NCBI GenBank assembly: GCA_041658245.1 | Contig: JBBAAM010000001.1 | Location: forward strand, 62,001-126,000 | Source: Fen-1258 sp041658245 | Lineage (GTDB): Bacteria > Bacteroidota > Ignavibacteria > Ignavibacteriales > Melioribacteraceae | Direction of reading: 5' to 3' | Length of the DNA: 64,000 bases | In this document: in pieces, positions 17,992 through 26,501 of the stretch | Layout: each line of letters starts with the position of its first letter | Numbering within the stretch: position 1 is the first letter of the stretch | The notes under the pieces: model-generated | The model's input: only the letters and a program-made list of their open reading frames with translations | The model's database searches: none | What the model was told of the DNA's origin: nothing | Made by a program: the position numbers and the translations under genes

Positions 17992-19463
17992 AATTCCCTT
18001 CGCAAACGCGCGACGGATATTTTGAGCGCCTCGCGGTATTTAGCGATCGTTCGGCGAGCTACATGTATTCCTTTTTCCTGAAGTATGCTTGCAATTCTAT
18101 CGTCACTATAAGGACTGTCTTTCGGTTCGTTATTGCAAATTTCTTTTATCAGTTCTTTAATATGTTTGTTCGAAATATCATCACCGCTATCCGTAGAAAG
18201 TCCTTCGCTGAAAAAATATTTTAATTCATGAATACCCTGTGGACTCTGAACAAATTTTCCGTTTACAACGCGGCTAATAGTGGAGATGTCCATCCCGATT
18301 TCCTCGGCAATATCTTTATAGATCATGGGTTTGAGAAAACGTGGACCCATCTCAAAAAATTCATATTGCTTTTCAAGAATTGCGCGCATGATCTTCATTA
18401 ATGTATGCCGGCGTTGTTGAAGCGATGCGATAAACCATTTTGCGGAATCGAACTTTTCTCGTAAGAACTTATAAGTTTCTTTTTCCCGAACGGAAATTTT
18501 TCTTTTCCTTTTGTTCGTATCTATCATTTCAAGATAAGTCTTGCTGATAGTAACCGAGGGAACACTTCTGTCGTTTAAGGTAACAATATAATTCTCTTCA
18601 ACTTTTTCTATAAGAAAATCGGGTGTGATCTGATTCATCTCTTCAGAATCAATGTTGCCTTCACCCGGACGCGGATTTAGTTTTTGAATCACATCAATTG
18701 TTGTGCGTAAAGTTTCTTTTGAAAGATCAAGATCTTTCTGAATGGCATCGAACCGCTTATTCGCAAAATTATCAAAATGTTCCGACAGAATTTTTTCTGC
18801 GAGATAAGAATAGTATGGATCGTAAGATGAATTTCTGATTTGAACAAGCAGGCATTCTTGTAAATTTCTTGTAGCAATGCCAACCGGTTCAAGTGTTTGG
18901 ATCTGTTTAATTATTTTTTCAGCATCTTCAACGGTCACTTTTGTGTGTTCAAATAAATTTAATTCGTGCACAATTTTTTCTAAATCCTGTTTGAAATAAC
19001 CGTCCTTATCCAATCCACCGATTATATTCTCTCCCAGAATCATTTCTTCTTCTGTAAGATCGAGCATATGAAGCTGGTCTATCAAATTTTCACGGTGGGA
19101 TTTTTTCTGAGGAGCGATAGGATGGATCTTTTCATCATCGCGGCTTCTATTCATGCGGTCAAATTCATGTTCTGATTCGGCTTCGTTCATATAATCTTCA
19201 AGTTCGAACTCATCATCTTTGCTGTCGTATTTTTCTTCTTCGTCCGCAGCTTTTAATTCTTCGCCTTCATCAGAATCTTCATTCTCTTCTTGTGATAATT
19301 CAAATTCTTCATCAAGAGATTCTTCGAGTATCGGATTTAACTCAAGCTCCGTTTTGATTCGCTGTTCAAGAGCAAGAGTATTCAACTGCAGCAGCTTTTG
19401 ATATTGGATCTGCTGCGGAGAAAGTTTTTGCTGTAACGATAATCTTTGATGAAGTGACAACAT
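17988..19463 (-). CDS. rpoN: RNA polymerase sigma-54 factor
   Basis: A 491-residue sigma-54. Region I at the N-terminus is Gln/Leu-rich (LHQRLSLQQKLSPQQIQYQKLLQLN), followed by a long acidic region II (about residues 50-110), the core-binding domain, a helix-turn-helix (DIAEEIGMDISTISRVVNGK) and the RpoN box ARRTIAKYRE near the C-terminus that reads the -24 element. It needs AAA+ activators, and two with intact GAFTGA loops are encoded in this window at 47091 and 57565. It starts two bases after the DUF3109 gene and overlaps the next gene, so the three form one transcript. Confidence 0.96.
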   Translation of the reverse strand: MLSLHQRLSLQQKLSPQQIQYQKLLQLNTLALEQRIKTELELNPILEESLDEEFELSQEENEDSDEGEELKAADEEEKYDSKDDEFELEDYMNEAESEHEFDRMNRSRDDEKIHPIAPQKKSHRENLIDQLHMLDLTEEEMILGENIIGGLDKDGYFKQDLEKIVHELNLFEHTKVTVEDAEKIIKQIQTLEPVGIATRNLQECLLVQIRNSSYDPYYSYLAEKILSEHFDNFANKRFDAIQKDLDLSKETLRTTIDVIQKLNPRPGEGNIDSEEMNQITPDFLIEKVEENYIVTLNDRSVPSVTISKTYLEMIDTNKRKRKISVREKETYKFLREKFDSAKWFIASLQQRRHTLMKIMRAILEKQYEFFEMGPRFLKPMIYKDIAEEIGMDISTISRVVNGKFVQSPQGIHELKYFFSEGLSTDSGDDISNKHIKELIKEICNNEPKDSPYSDDRIASILQEKGIHVARRTIAKYREALKISVARLRREL

Positions 19464-19465
19464 AG

Positions 19466-20032
19466 TTAATTATCAACCGTTTTTTTCGTTTCTTCAAACC
19501 ATTCTTTGCCGTATTCTCTTTCAAGGGCAGTGCGGCAGAAATCTAAAATTTTTATTTGAGTTATATTTCCTTTTTCCAACGCGGGTACGCACTCCGAATG
19601 TTTTTCATAACGCAGTACTGGTCCGCCAAAATTTGAAATTCGAATTGGGAATAAATGACAAGATACAGGTTTTATAAAATCAATCTTTCCGTCGTTATGT
19701 GCTTTCTCTATCCCGCACTTTGCAATATCACCGTCCCAAGTTACGAAAACGCAAGCTCTCTTGTTTAGACTTCGCGTCATTAACTCGTCATTCACATTCA
19801 TCCAAAATCCGTTCTTGTTGATCTCTTCTACGTGTTCTTTCGGTAAATATTCTAATATAACAGGAAGAACTTTATTGATTTCTTCAATTTCATTTTTAGA
19901 AATAGGTGCGCCGAAGTCACTTTCCATGGTACAGCACGCACCTTTGCATTTTGCAAGATCGCACGTAAAATTCGTTTCAACAATGTCGGTGTTGACGCAG
20001 ACATTTTCTATTTCGATAAATCCGCTATTCAT
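19466..20032 (-). CDS. DUF3109 family cysteine-rich protein
   Basis: A 188-residue cytoplasmic protein with conserved cysteines near the N-terminus (TCDLAKCKGACCTMESDFGAPIS) and later (RACVFVTWDGDIAKCGIEKAH, PVSCHLFPIRI). This pattern identifies DUF3109, related to the YkgJ zinc- or iron-chelating cysteine proteins. It probably binds a metal or Fe-S cluster, and the function is unknown. It is the first gene of the run leading to rpoN and hslVU and diverges from the SDR gene, with a 125-base gap between them. Confidence 0.85.
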   Translation of the reverse strand: MNSGFIEIENVCVNTDIVETNFTCDLAKCKGACCTMESDFGAPISKNEIEEINKVLPVILEYLPKEHVEEINKNGFWMNVNDELMTRSLNKRACVFVTWDGDIAKCGIEKAHNDGKIDFIKPVSCHLFPIRISNFGGPVLRYEKHSECVPALEKGNITQIKILDFCRTALEREYGKEWFEETKKTVDN

Positions 20033-20102
20033 AAATTTTAAATTAGAATTGTGAAAAGATACAAATTTTGTTCTATCTAAAAAAACCGCTGCGTTCTTGG
20101 TT

Positions 20103-20130
20103 TAGGATTTAAGAATTACGATTTTAGAAT
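20103..20130. repeat. Degenerate heptamer tract, four units
   Basis: Units TAGGATT, TAAGAAT, TACGATT and TTAGAAT run head to tail in the gap between the divergent DUF3109 and SDR genes. Same unit length and copy number as the tracts at 17357, 27845 and 30349. Confidence 0.5.
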
Positions 20131-20157
20131 GGAAATATTTTTTTATATGAGACTGCT

Positions 20158-20922
20158 ATGAATTTTACCAACACAGTTATTTTGATCACAGGCGCATCAA
20201 CAGGAATCGGGAAAGCAATCGCTCAAAAGTTGATGAATGAAAACTGCAGACTTGTTTTGCTTTCGCGCAGAACAGAATTGATCGAAAAGTATTTGCACCA
20301 ATCACAAATCACCTCCAACCGTCCACTGATTTTGAAATGTGATGTAACTAATAAAGATGAAGTTGCAAGTGCATATAAACAGATCAAAGAAAAATTCGGC
20401 AAAGTTGATATTGCAATTTTAAATTCCGGCGTTGGACACAGAGTAACAGTTGAAAATTATGATTCATGTTTTGCCGAAGAAACTTTCGGCACAAATATTT
20501 TTGGAATAGTTTATTGGGTTGAACAATTACTTCCCGATTTTGTAAAAAGGAAGGACGGAATAATTGCAGGAGTTTCATCTCTTGTAGATAACCGCGGTTA
20601 CTCGGGCAGCGGATTTTATTGCGCAAGCAAAGCCGCAGCAACAATTTATCTTGAAGGTCTGCGGGTTGAATTGAAACCATACGGAATAAAAGTAATTACT
20701 ATTAGACCGGGATTTGTTAAAACTCCGATGACCGACAAAAACGAATTTAAAATGCCGATGCTTATGTCTGTCGAGAAAGCCGCAGGTATTATAATAGACG
20801 GGATTAAAAAAGAGAGACGCATAATTCAATTCCCCTGGCAGATGGTTTTAATATCACGGCTTGTCGGACTTCTTCCGGGTAGATTGTATGAATGGCTGGA
20901 AGGAAAGCAAAAGTATAAATAG
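20158..20922 (+). CDS. Short-chain dehydrogenase/reductase
   Basis: A 254-residue NAD(P)-dependent oxidoreductase. The cofactor motif TGASTGIGKA is at residues 11-20, NSGVG follows near 89, and the catalytic Tyr154-x-x-x-Lys158 is in FYCASKAA with Ser140/141 upstream. The Arg pair after the second strand (LLSRRTE) suggests preference for NADPH. The substrate cannot be assigned. It stands alone, followed by an AT-rich hairpin. A hydrophobic stretch near the C-terminus may dock it on the membrane. Confidence 0.9.
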   Translation: MNFTNTVILITGASTGIGKAIAQKLMNENCRLVLLSRRTELIEKYLHQSQITSNRPLILKCDVTNKDEVASAYKQIKEKFGKVDIAILNSGVGHRVTVENYDSCFAEETFGTNIFGIVYWVEQLLPDFVKRKDGIIAGVSSLVDNRGYSGSGFYCASKAAATIYLEGLRVELKPYGIKVITIRPGFVKTPMTDKNEFKMPMLMSVEKAAGIIIDGIKKERRIIQFPWQMVLISRLVGLLPGRLYEWLEGKQKYK

Positions 20923-20939
20923 TAAGTTGTAATTATAAC

Positions 20940-20962
20940 ATGTAAGATATTTTATCTTACAT
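20940..20962 (+). terminator. Hairpin after the SDR gene, putative terminator
   Basis: Perfect ten-base arms ATGTAAGATA and TATCTTACAT around TTT, 18 bases after the SDR stop, followed by a T-rich stretch (ATAATTTTCTTG). The stem is weak because it is AT-rich. Confidence 0.5.
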
Positions 20963-21184
20963 ATAATTTTCTTGATTAAACTTGTTTTACTGCTGGAACA
21001 ATTCTTGTAATTTAATTTGAACAAACTTATTGGGGTTGTAATGAAATACTTATTCAAATTATTCCACGACTTTTAGTTCACAAATTTTTTTCTTTAAGCT
21101 TAACTTAACACCGTAATTATACTGTTAATACATTATCTGTTTTTTGTTTTTATAATGAATATTTTGTGAATATTAAGAAATTGG

Positions 21185-21405
21185 ATGAAAAACAAGAAAT
21201 GCTCTGAAAGAAAAATTACCGTATTTGTACTGATGTTAGAAGCATTTACCTTATTTATATTTGTTACAAAGTTGAGACATGAAATGAAAAAAATAATTGT
21301 GTTATTGATTCTGCCGGTAGTAATCTTTTTCTCCTGCAGAAAAAACAGTGTTGAACCCTAACCGCAACCTGGAAGAAGAGATTATGTGTGGACAAAAGTA
21401 TACTA
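21185..21405 (+). pseudogene. Lipoprotein gene remnant
   Basis: An ATG at 21284 opens a clear lipoprotein signal (KKIIVLLILPVVIFFSCRKN) that stops at 21361 after only 25 residues. The frame continues after the stop with PQPGRRDYVWTKVY and then stops again. GRRDYVWT is, as I recall, the start of the mature part of an exported propeller-like family of Ignavibacteria, so this looks like the 5' remnant of such a gene. The same frame is also open upstream to an ATG at 21185, which would give 58 residues with two hydrophobic segments. The next gene encodes a complete protein of a similar kind. Confidence 0.5.
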
Positions 21406-21514
21406 AATTGCGAAGAAGAAAATAATGGGGTATAAAACTGATTATCCAATAACAAATTTTCAGAACAGCTGCAAGTTAGAAATCGAATGACGCAAAAGAA
21501 ATTAGAGGAATAAA

Positions 21515-22819
21515 ATGAAGAGCAAAATTATAGGGGTCATTTTTATTGCATTACAATTTATCAGTCAGTCTTGCAATACTACTGAACCTGTACTGGTTAA
21601 CGAAAACATAAAACTAACGGAAATTGATGCAGCGGTAATTGAAACATACCTCAACATTCATGTTGAAAATCCTTCCCCGGGTAAGGAAGTAGTATTAGAA
21701 AGAAACGAGCAAAGGGTGATGAGCTTTACAGCCAATAAAGCAGATACTGCAATTACAGATACCGGTTTAACTGAAAACACTCTATACACGTACAAAGCAA
21801 AGTTAACGGAGAAAAGCAAAATAATAGGTGAAAGCAGTGATGTAGGCGTAAGAACCATGCAGCAAACAAGCCACAACTTTAGCTGGCAAACATTTACGTT
21901 TGGCGAACCTGGTGCAGGCAGCAGCAGTTTATACGATGTATCAATAATAAACGAAAACAACATTTGGGCTGTTGGAGAGATTTATTTAAATGATTCCCTT
22001 GGTAGACCCGATCCCAGTGCTTATAATTCAGCACACTGGGATGGTAATAAATGGGAATTGAAAAGGATAAAATACTATGGCAGTTGCAGCGCTGTCGAAT
22101 TTCCTCCGTTAAAAGCTATATGGGCTTTTTTAGAAAATAGTATGGCTATCACTAATGGTGGAAGTATAGGTTGGTTTAATGGAAATACCATTAATCTGGA
22201 TTGTAGAGTAAATCCATTGTTGACTGGGGCTATCAATAAAATCTGGGGGACATCAAGTAAAAATTTATACATAGTAGGAAATAACGGCAACATAGCACAC
22301 TACAATGGTACAAGCTGGCAGAAGATAGACAGCGGAACAGATTGGGATATATACGATGTGTTTGGTTACACTAATTCGGTTAACTCCCAAGAAGAAATAA
22401 TCTGCGCTTTAACCGATCCAAATAATTATTCAAACAGCACTCTACTTAAAATTACAGGTAAAACCAAAGTAGGTAGAATAAACCTAACCACCGGAAGACT
22501 AACCGGTTCGGCATGGACAAACAAGGGATTTCCGATTTATACAACAGGCGATGGAATATTTACAAATAAGAGCGGCAAATGGGAGGAAATAAAACTTCCC
22601 GTTAATTATACAACATCGAAGATAAGGGGCAACGGTTTGAACGATATATTTTTGTGCGGGGTACTGGGATTAGTTGCCCATTACAACGGCAAGGAATGGA
22701 AAGTATACAACGATGTTTACAACGCCGTATATACATCAGTTCATCTCAATGGCAACATTGCCGCTTTTGTTGGCTGGCGTGATGGGAAAGGAGTAATAAC
22801 AATAGGGAGAAGAAATTAG
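21515..22819 (+). CDS. Exported lipoprotein with fibronectin-like and propeller-like repeats
   Basis: A 434-residue lipoprotein: hydrophobic signal followed by Cys20 in ISQSCNTTE. Residues of about 35-120 look like a fibronectin-type domain (ENTLYTYKAKLTE), and the rest is a beta-propeller-like region with repeated blades of the form NIWAVGE, NLYIVGNNGNIAHYNGTSW and DIFLCGVLGLVAHYNGKEW. From memory this arrangement is common in Ignavibacteria. No enzymatic motif is visible, and binding or display outside the cell is the likely role. AGAGGAAT precedes the ATG. It converges with a truncated AraC gene, and the two overlap at their 3' ends. Confidence 0.7.
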   Translation: MKSKIIGVIFIALQFISQSCNTTEPVLVNENIKLTEIDAAVIETYLNIHVENPSPGKEVVLERNEQRVMSFTANKADTAITDTGLTENTLYTYKAKLTEKSKIIGESSDVGVRTMQQTSHNFSWQTFTFGEPGAGSSSLYDVSIINENNIWAVGEIYLNDSLGRPDPSAYNSAHWDGNKWELKRIKYYGSCSAVEFPPLKAIWAFLENSMAITNGGSIGWFNGNTINLDCRVNPLLTGAINKIWGTSSKNLYIVGNNGNIAHYNGTSWQKIDSGTDWDIYDVFGYTNSVNSQEEIICALTDPNNYSNSTLLKITGKTKVGRINLTTGRLTGSAWTNKGFPIYTTGDGIFTNKSGKWEEIKLPVNYTTSKIRGNGLNDIFLCGVLGLVAHYNGKEWKVYNDVYNAVYTSVHLNGNIAAFVGWRDGKGVITIGRRN

Positions 22820-23120
22820 AACCGCTTAAAAATTTTTCTTTTATTCTTTTAGCTGAAATAGATTCGGGATCCAAACTTAGAAAATATACTCTGCCGTTTT
22901 GAAGAACGCACTCGTGTGGTTGATCTGAATTGATGATTAATGAACGAAATTTTTTCCATTTACCGTTCGCTATTCTCATCATAAATGATTTTTCTTCGCT
23001 GATCGCAATTTGCAAAGCATGATGTTCGCGTATATTTGTTTTGATTGAATTTCCGATGTAAAGAAATTTACCTTCCCACATAAAAAGGCAAGCTGAGTTA
23101 TTCGATCTTTCTTTTGACAT
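22746..23120 (-). CDS. Truncated AraC-type regulator: sensor part only
   Basis: The 124-residue frame begins like the N-terminal cupin-like sensor of an AraC-family regulator (FLYIGNSIKTNIREHHALQIAI, then DQPHECVLQNGRVYFLSLDPES). The C-terminal double helix-turn-helix is missing: after about residue 98 the frame runs antisense into the end of the lipoprotein gene and becomes low-complexity Leu/Ser. It therefore cannot bind DNA in the normal way and is probably a relic cut when the neighbouring region arrived. Family assignment rests on the sensor pattern only. Confidence 0.5.
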   Translation of the reverse strand: MSKERSNNSACLFMWEGKFLYIGNSIKTNIREHHALQIAISEEKSFMMRIANGKWKKFRSLIINSDQPHECVLQNGRVYFLSLDPESISAKRIKEKFLSGSNFFSLLLLLLSHHASQQKRQCCH

Positions 23121-23136
23121 ATAAATTACACTCTGT

Positions 23137-24771
23137 TTAAAATATTACCGAGACAAGCTCGGCCTTGTTCAATAATTTATAAACCGGGTAAGGCAAAAAC
23201 GCTCCGCCCCACTGAGGCACTAAATATTTATCCCAATAATTCCAATAGAGCAATCCGTCATCAGTTTCCGGTTCAAGCAGATACGCGGCTACATTTGCAA
23301 GAGGCTGGGCAGTACGCACAATTAAACTTCCTGCGGCAAATTCTTTTTTCTCGTTAACATATTCTATCTTAATAGAATTATTATAATGCCCTTGGTTCAA
23401 GCGCGCCGCAGGTTTTAACTCTTTTGTTTTTATTGTCTGTACATCGAGCGCTACAGGTTTTTCCAGTTTTTCAATTTTGATTCCGTGCATCTTAAGAAGA
23501 TTTACAACTTGTGCATCCGGAATTGTGATAATGTAAGCATAAGGAAACTGTACGCTTCGTTTTGAAAAATAATCTGCTAAGTAAGGCACGGTAACAGTTT
23601 TAATTTTATCGGTTGGTCTTAACCGGTCTCTTCCGTTTGCATCTACGTATGATTCTATCTCGAACGCATTAATTATTTCCGGTTGAGAAGTTGGTTTGTA
23701 AGCATACTCAACAGCAAAAGAATCTTTTTCTGTCGGGTTCATTCCGCGCGCAATTGTTTTTGCATCAACTTCTTTCAGCATATTTTTTATTTCATCTTTA
23801 TTCGCTGAAACATAATCTAAGAGTGATCTAAGTAAATTATAACATCCCGTAACGCGTGTCTTAAAATCTGCATAAACATAATTCTCATTTAAAATAGAAA
23901 GACGGTTTCTCAAGCCGACATAATTAACAATATAGCGCGGTTGAACGGCATCATAGTACCATCCTTTTTCCGGTGTGCGCTGATCTAAAAATTCTCCATA
24001 AAAAACATTTTGCTGTTTATACTTTTCAGTTAAAGTTGATTTCATCCACGGCATCATTTTATCGCGCATATAATTGATCAATCCTCTGTCGCCGTTCGGA
24101 TTAACCATCCAAGTGTATGTTAACGGCTCTTGATGATAAGAACCATTCGTTGTGTGAAGATCAATAAACAAAGATGGATCCCAGCGGTTCATTGCCGATA
24201 CAAATCCGCGGTCTTCAGGAGTTTCAAGTTTCATTGCATCGCGGTTCAGATCAAGCATTTGCCCGTTGTGGCGGACACCCACTCCGTTAACAGGCCCGTT
24301 CTGATTGGTTCTGTTTTGTTTGCTGATCGGCTCGTTGCCGTCGGAGTTAAAGATCGGACAGATAAGAAGAACAACGTTCTTCAAATAATCCGGTGTTTCT
24401 TTTAACAAAATATCCCGGGCGATCATTTGGATTGCTTCTTTTCCTTCAACTTCTCCGGCGTGAATATTTGCCTGAACATAGATAACAATGCGTTTATCTT
24501 TCGCCAGGTCTTTCGGCAATCTTGGAAGCGGTTTTCCCATAACGATTAACGGAACATCTCTTCCCTCAATGCTTTTTGCAAGAGATTCAATTCTAATATT
24601 ATTATGAGAAATCTTTTTTAGCTGCTTAAAGAAATCTATCACTTCGCTATATCGCGAGGTTGATTCGAAATTTGTTTTCTCAGCGGTTGTAAGAATTTTT
24701 TGTTTGGAGGATGCAAATAAAAATGATGAAATTAACAGCGCAATGAATAAAAACAATTTGATTGATTTCAT
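23137..24771 (-). CDS. M14 family zinc carboxypeptidase, exported
   Basis: A 544-residue exported peptidase with a Sec signal of about 20 residues (LLISSFLFA-SS). The zinc motif HAGEVEGKE gives His104 and Glu107, and the later SLFIDLHTTNGSYH supplies the third ligand region. The N-terminal pattern (IESLAKSIEGRDVPLIVMG) is typical of M14 enzymes. It removes C-terminal residues or cleaves peptides outside the cytoplasm. It is about 540 residues long, more than the catalytic domain alone, and the C-terminal part looks like a beta-rich accessory domain. No operon partner is clear. Confidence 0.88.
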   Translation of the reverse strand: MKSIKLFLFIALLISSFLFASSKQKILTTAEKTNFESTSRYSEVIDFFKQLKKISHNNIRIESLAKSIEGRDVPLIVMGKPLPRLPKDLAKDKRIVIYVQANIHAGEVEGKEAIQMIARDILLKETPDYLKNVVLLICPIFNSDGNEPISKQNRTNQNGPVNGVGVRHNGQMLDLNRDAMKLETPEDRGFVSAMNRWDPSLFIDLHTTNGSYHQEPLTYTWMVNPNGDRGLINYMRDKMMPWMKSTLTEKYKQQNVFYGEFLDQRTPEKGWYYDAVQPRYIVNYVGLRNRLSILNENYVYADFKTRVTGCYNLLRSLLDYVSANKDEIKNMLKEVDAKTIARGMNPTEKDSFAVEYAYKPTSQPEIINAFEIESYVDANGRDRLRPTDKIKTVTVPYLADYFSKRSVQFPYAYIITIPDAQVVNLLKMHGIKIEKLEKPVALDVQTIKTKELKPAARLNQGHYNNSIKIEYVNEKKEFAAGSLIVRTAQPLANVAAYLLEPETDDGLLYWNYWDKYLVPQWGGAFLPYPVYKLLNKAELVSVIF

Positions 24772-24914
24772 AATGTACCCGTAATATTAAGTTTCTGTGA
24801 TAGTCGTTAAATTTTTCTTTTGTGGAAATTACAAAAACTTATTCTGGGTCAAAATTTAATTTTAGTTAATTTTGTAGTAATTAAATCTACTATAACTTAG
24901 AAAGGAAGGATGGT

Positions 24915-25271
24915 ATGTTCATAAAACCTCTAAACAACATTCCTAAAGAAGAAGTGAAAGCCGGGGAAAAGACAACCAGGCAAGTTTTGATATCGCCAGA
25001 AGAGGGGCCGAACTTTGCTATGAGAAAATTTACGATCGAGCCCGGCGGAGAAATGCCGATGCACACCAACACAGTTGAACATGAACAGATTGTTTTAGGC
25101 GGACGCGCAAAAGTAGTAATCGGCGGGAAAACTTACGAAGCAAAGAAAAATGATGTGGTATTTATTCCCGCAGGTATTCCACATTGCTATAAAACAATCG
25201 GAGATGAACCGTTTGAGTTTCTTTGTGTCGTTCCGAATAAAGAAGATGTAATGAATATTCTGGACAAATAA
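24915..25271 (+). CDS. Small cupin-domain protein
   Basis: A 118-residue single-domain cupin. The first motif is seen in GGEMPMHTNTVEHEQIVLGG with two His and Glu as metal ligands, and the second in VVFIPAGIPHCYK with one His. It probably binds a divalent metal. The role (enzyme or sensor) is unknown. AAGGAAGG precedes the ATG. The next gene follows 27 bases later in the same direction, so the two are probably co-transcribed. Confidence 0.87.
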   Translation: MFIKPLNNIPKEEVKAGEKTTRQVLISPEEGPNFAMRKFTIEPGGEMPMHTNTVEHEQIVLGGRAKVVIGGKTYEAKKNDVVFIPAGIPHCYKTIGDEPFEFLCVVPNKEDVMNILDK

Positions 25272-25298
25272 ATTTTTTTTGTTGAAAAAGAGGAAAGG

Positions 25299-26420
25299 AT
25301 GAAAAAATTTATTTTAATAATTCGGGGAATCTGTTTTTTATTATTACTGGTATCTTTTAAAATATCAGGATACAATCAAAGGCAAAACATGGATTCATCA
25401 AAAAGTATTGTATTAACGGAAAAGGGTGCGGCAAATTTTGCCAAGCTTGCATTGAAATGCGTTCAGAAAGAATATCCCAATAAGCTTGATCATGTAATGA
25501 ATGATGCAAAAGAAATTCAAGCTCCTTCAGTTTTGCATCCGGCGTTTTACGGATGCTTTGATTGGCACTCATCCGTACATGGACACTGGATGCTCGTCCG
25601 TATCTTAAAATTATTTCCGCAGATTGATCTTGGAACAAAAATAAGAATAGTATTGAGCGAGAATCTTTCGGCAGAGAATATTAAAACAGAAATTGTTTAT
25701 CTCAATCAAGCGAATCGTAAATCATTCGAACGCACTTACGGCTGGGCATGGCTGTTAAAACTAGCAGAAGAACTTTATGATTGGAATGATGCGGATGGAA
25801 AAACATGGTCAAAAAATTTACAACCACTCGCAGATGCAATTGCACGGCAGTATATTGATTTTTTACCAAAGCAGAATTATCCGATACGCACCGGCGTTCA
25901 TCCAAATACGGCATTTGGAATTGCCTTCGCCTTGGATTATGCAAGAAAGGTTAAAAACGAAAAAGTGGAGAAACTTCTTATTGAAAGAAGTTTAACATAT
26001 TACGGTAAGGATAAAAATTATGATACCAATTGGGAACCAGGCGGAGAAGATTTCTTTTCCCCATGCTTGATTGAAGCTGATCTGATGCGGAGGATTTTGA
26101 AACCAGTTGAATTCAAAAATTGGTTTAATAAATTTTTACCCGGTCTAAAAAATGCCAAAAATTTACTTGAACCCGCAATTGTAACGGATAGGACCGACCC
26201 GAAGCTTGTTCATCTTGACGGATTGAACTTAAGTCGCGCATGGTGCAAATATGGAATTACAAAGATGCTTTCGAAGAAAGATCCTTTAGTAAAATTATTA
26301 TTGAAGTCAGCCGGCAAACATGCACGAGCAGGGCTTTCAAATATTTCAAGCGGGAATTACGAAGGCGAACACTGGCTTGCATCATTTGCGGTTTATATGT
26401 TATCGGAAATGATTAACTAA
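25299..26420 (+). CDS. DUF2891 family exported protein
   Basis: A 373-residue protein with an N-terminal hydrophobic signal (about residues 3-24). The mature part has the family features APSVLHPAFYGCFDWHSSVHGHWMLVR near residues 70-95, RTYGWAWLLKLAEEL and HPNTAFGIAFALDYAR, which suggest an alpha-helical barrel with conserved His and Trp. DUF2891 has no established reaction, and the shape resembles alpha/alpha-barrel carbohydrate enzymes. GAGGAAAGG precedes the ATG. Confidence 0.8.
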   Translation: MKKFILIIRGICFLLLLVSFKISGYNQRQNMDSSKSIVLTEKGAANFAKLALKCVQKEYPNKLDHVMNDAKEIQAPSVLHPAFYGCFDWHSSVHGHWMLVRILKLFPQIDLGTKIRIVLSENLSAENIKTEIVYLNQANRKSFERTYGWAWLLKLAEELYDWNDADGKTWSKNLQPLADAIARQYIDFLPKQNYPIRTGVHPNTAFGIAFALDYARKVKNEKVEKLLIERSLTYYGKDKNYDTNWEPGGEDFFSPCLIEADLMRRILKPVEFKNWFNKFLPGLKNAKNLLEPAIVTDRTDPKLVHLDGLNLSRAWCKYGITKMLSKKDPLVKLLLKSAGKHARAGLSNISSGNYEGEHWLASFAVYMLSEMIN

Positions 26421-26447
26421 TTTTATATAGAGTAAATCCATAATAGC

Positions 26448-26465
26448 CCCGACATTTATTTCGGG
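26448..26465. terminator. Hairpin between DUF2891 and kinase genes
   Basis: CCCGA and TCGGG arms around an eight-base loop, followed by AGTTTAAT. The stem is short but GC-rich in an AT-rich gap. It could end DUF2891 transcription. Confidence 0.4.
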
Positions 26466-26501
26466 AGTTTAATAGATTTGTAAAATCTTTATGGAGAGTC
26501 A

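Larger units (their letters stand above)
20923..21514. other. Long intergenic stretch with hairpin and gene remnants
   Basis: After the SDR gene there is a hairpin at 20940-20962, then AT-rich sequence with a direct repeat (GAATATTTTGTGAATATT near 21155) and a tiny open frame at 21041 of 11 codons. A broken lipoprotein frame lies at 21185-21405 (separate entry). I see no RNA gene. Confidence 0.6.
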
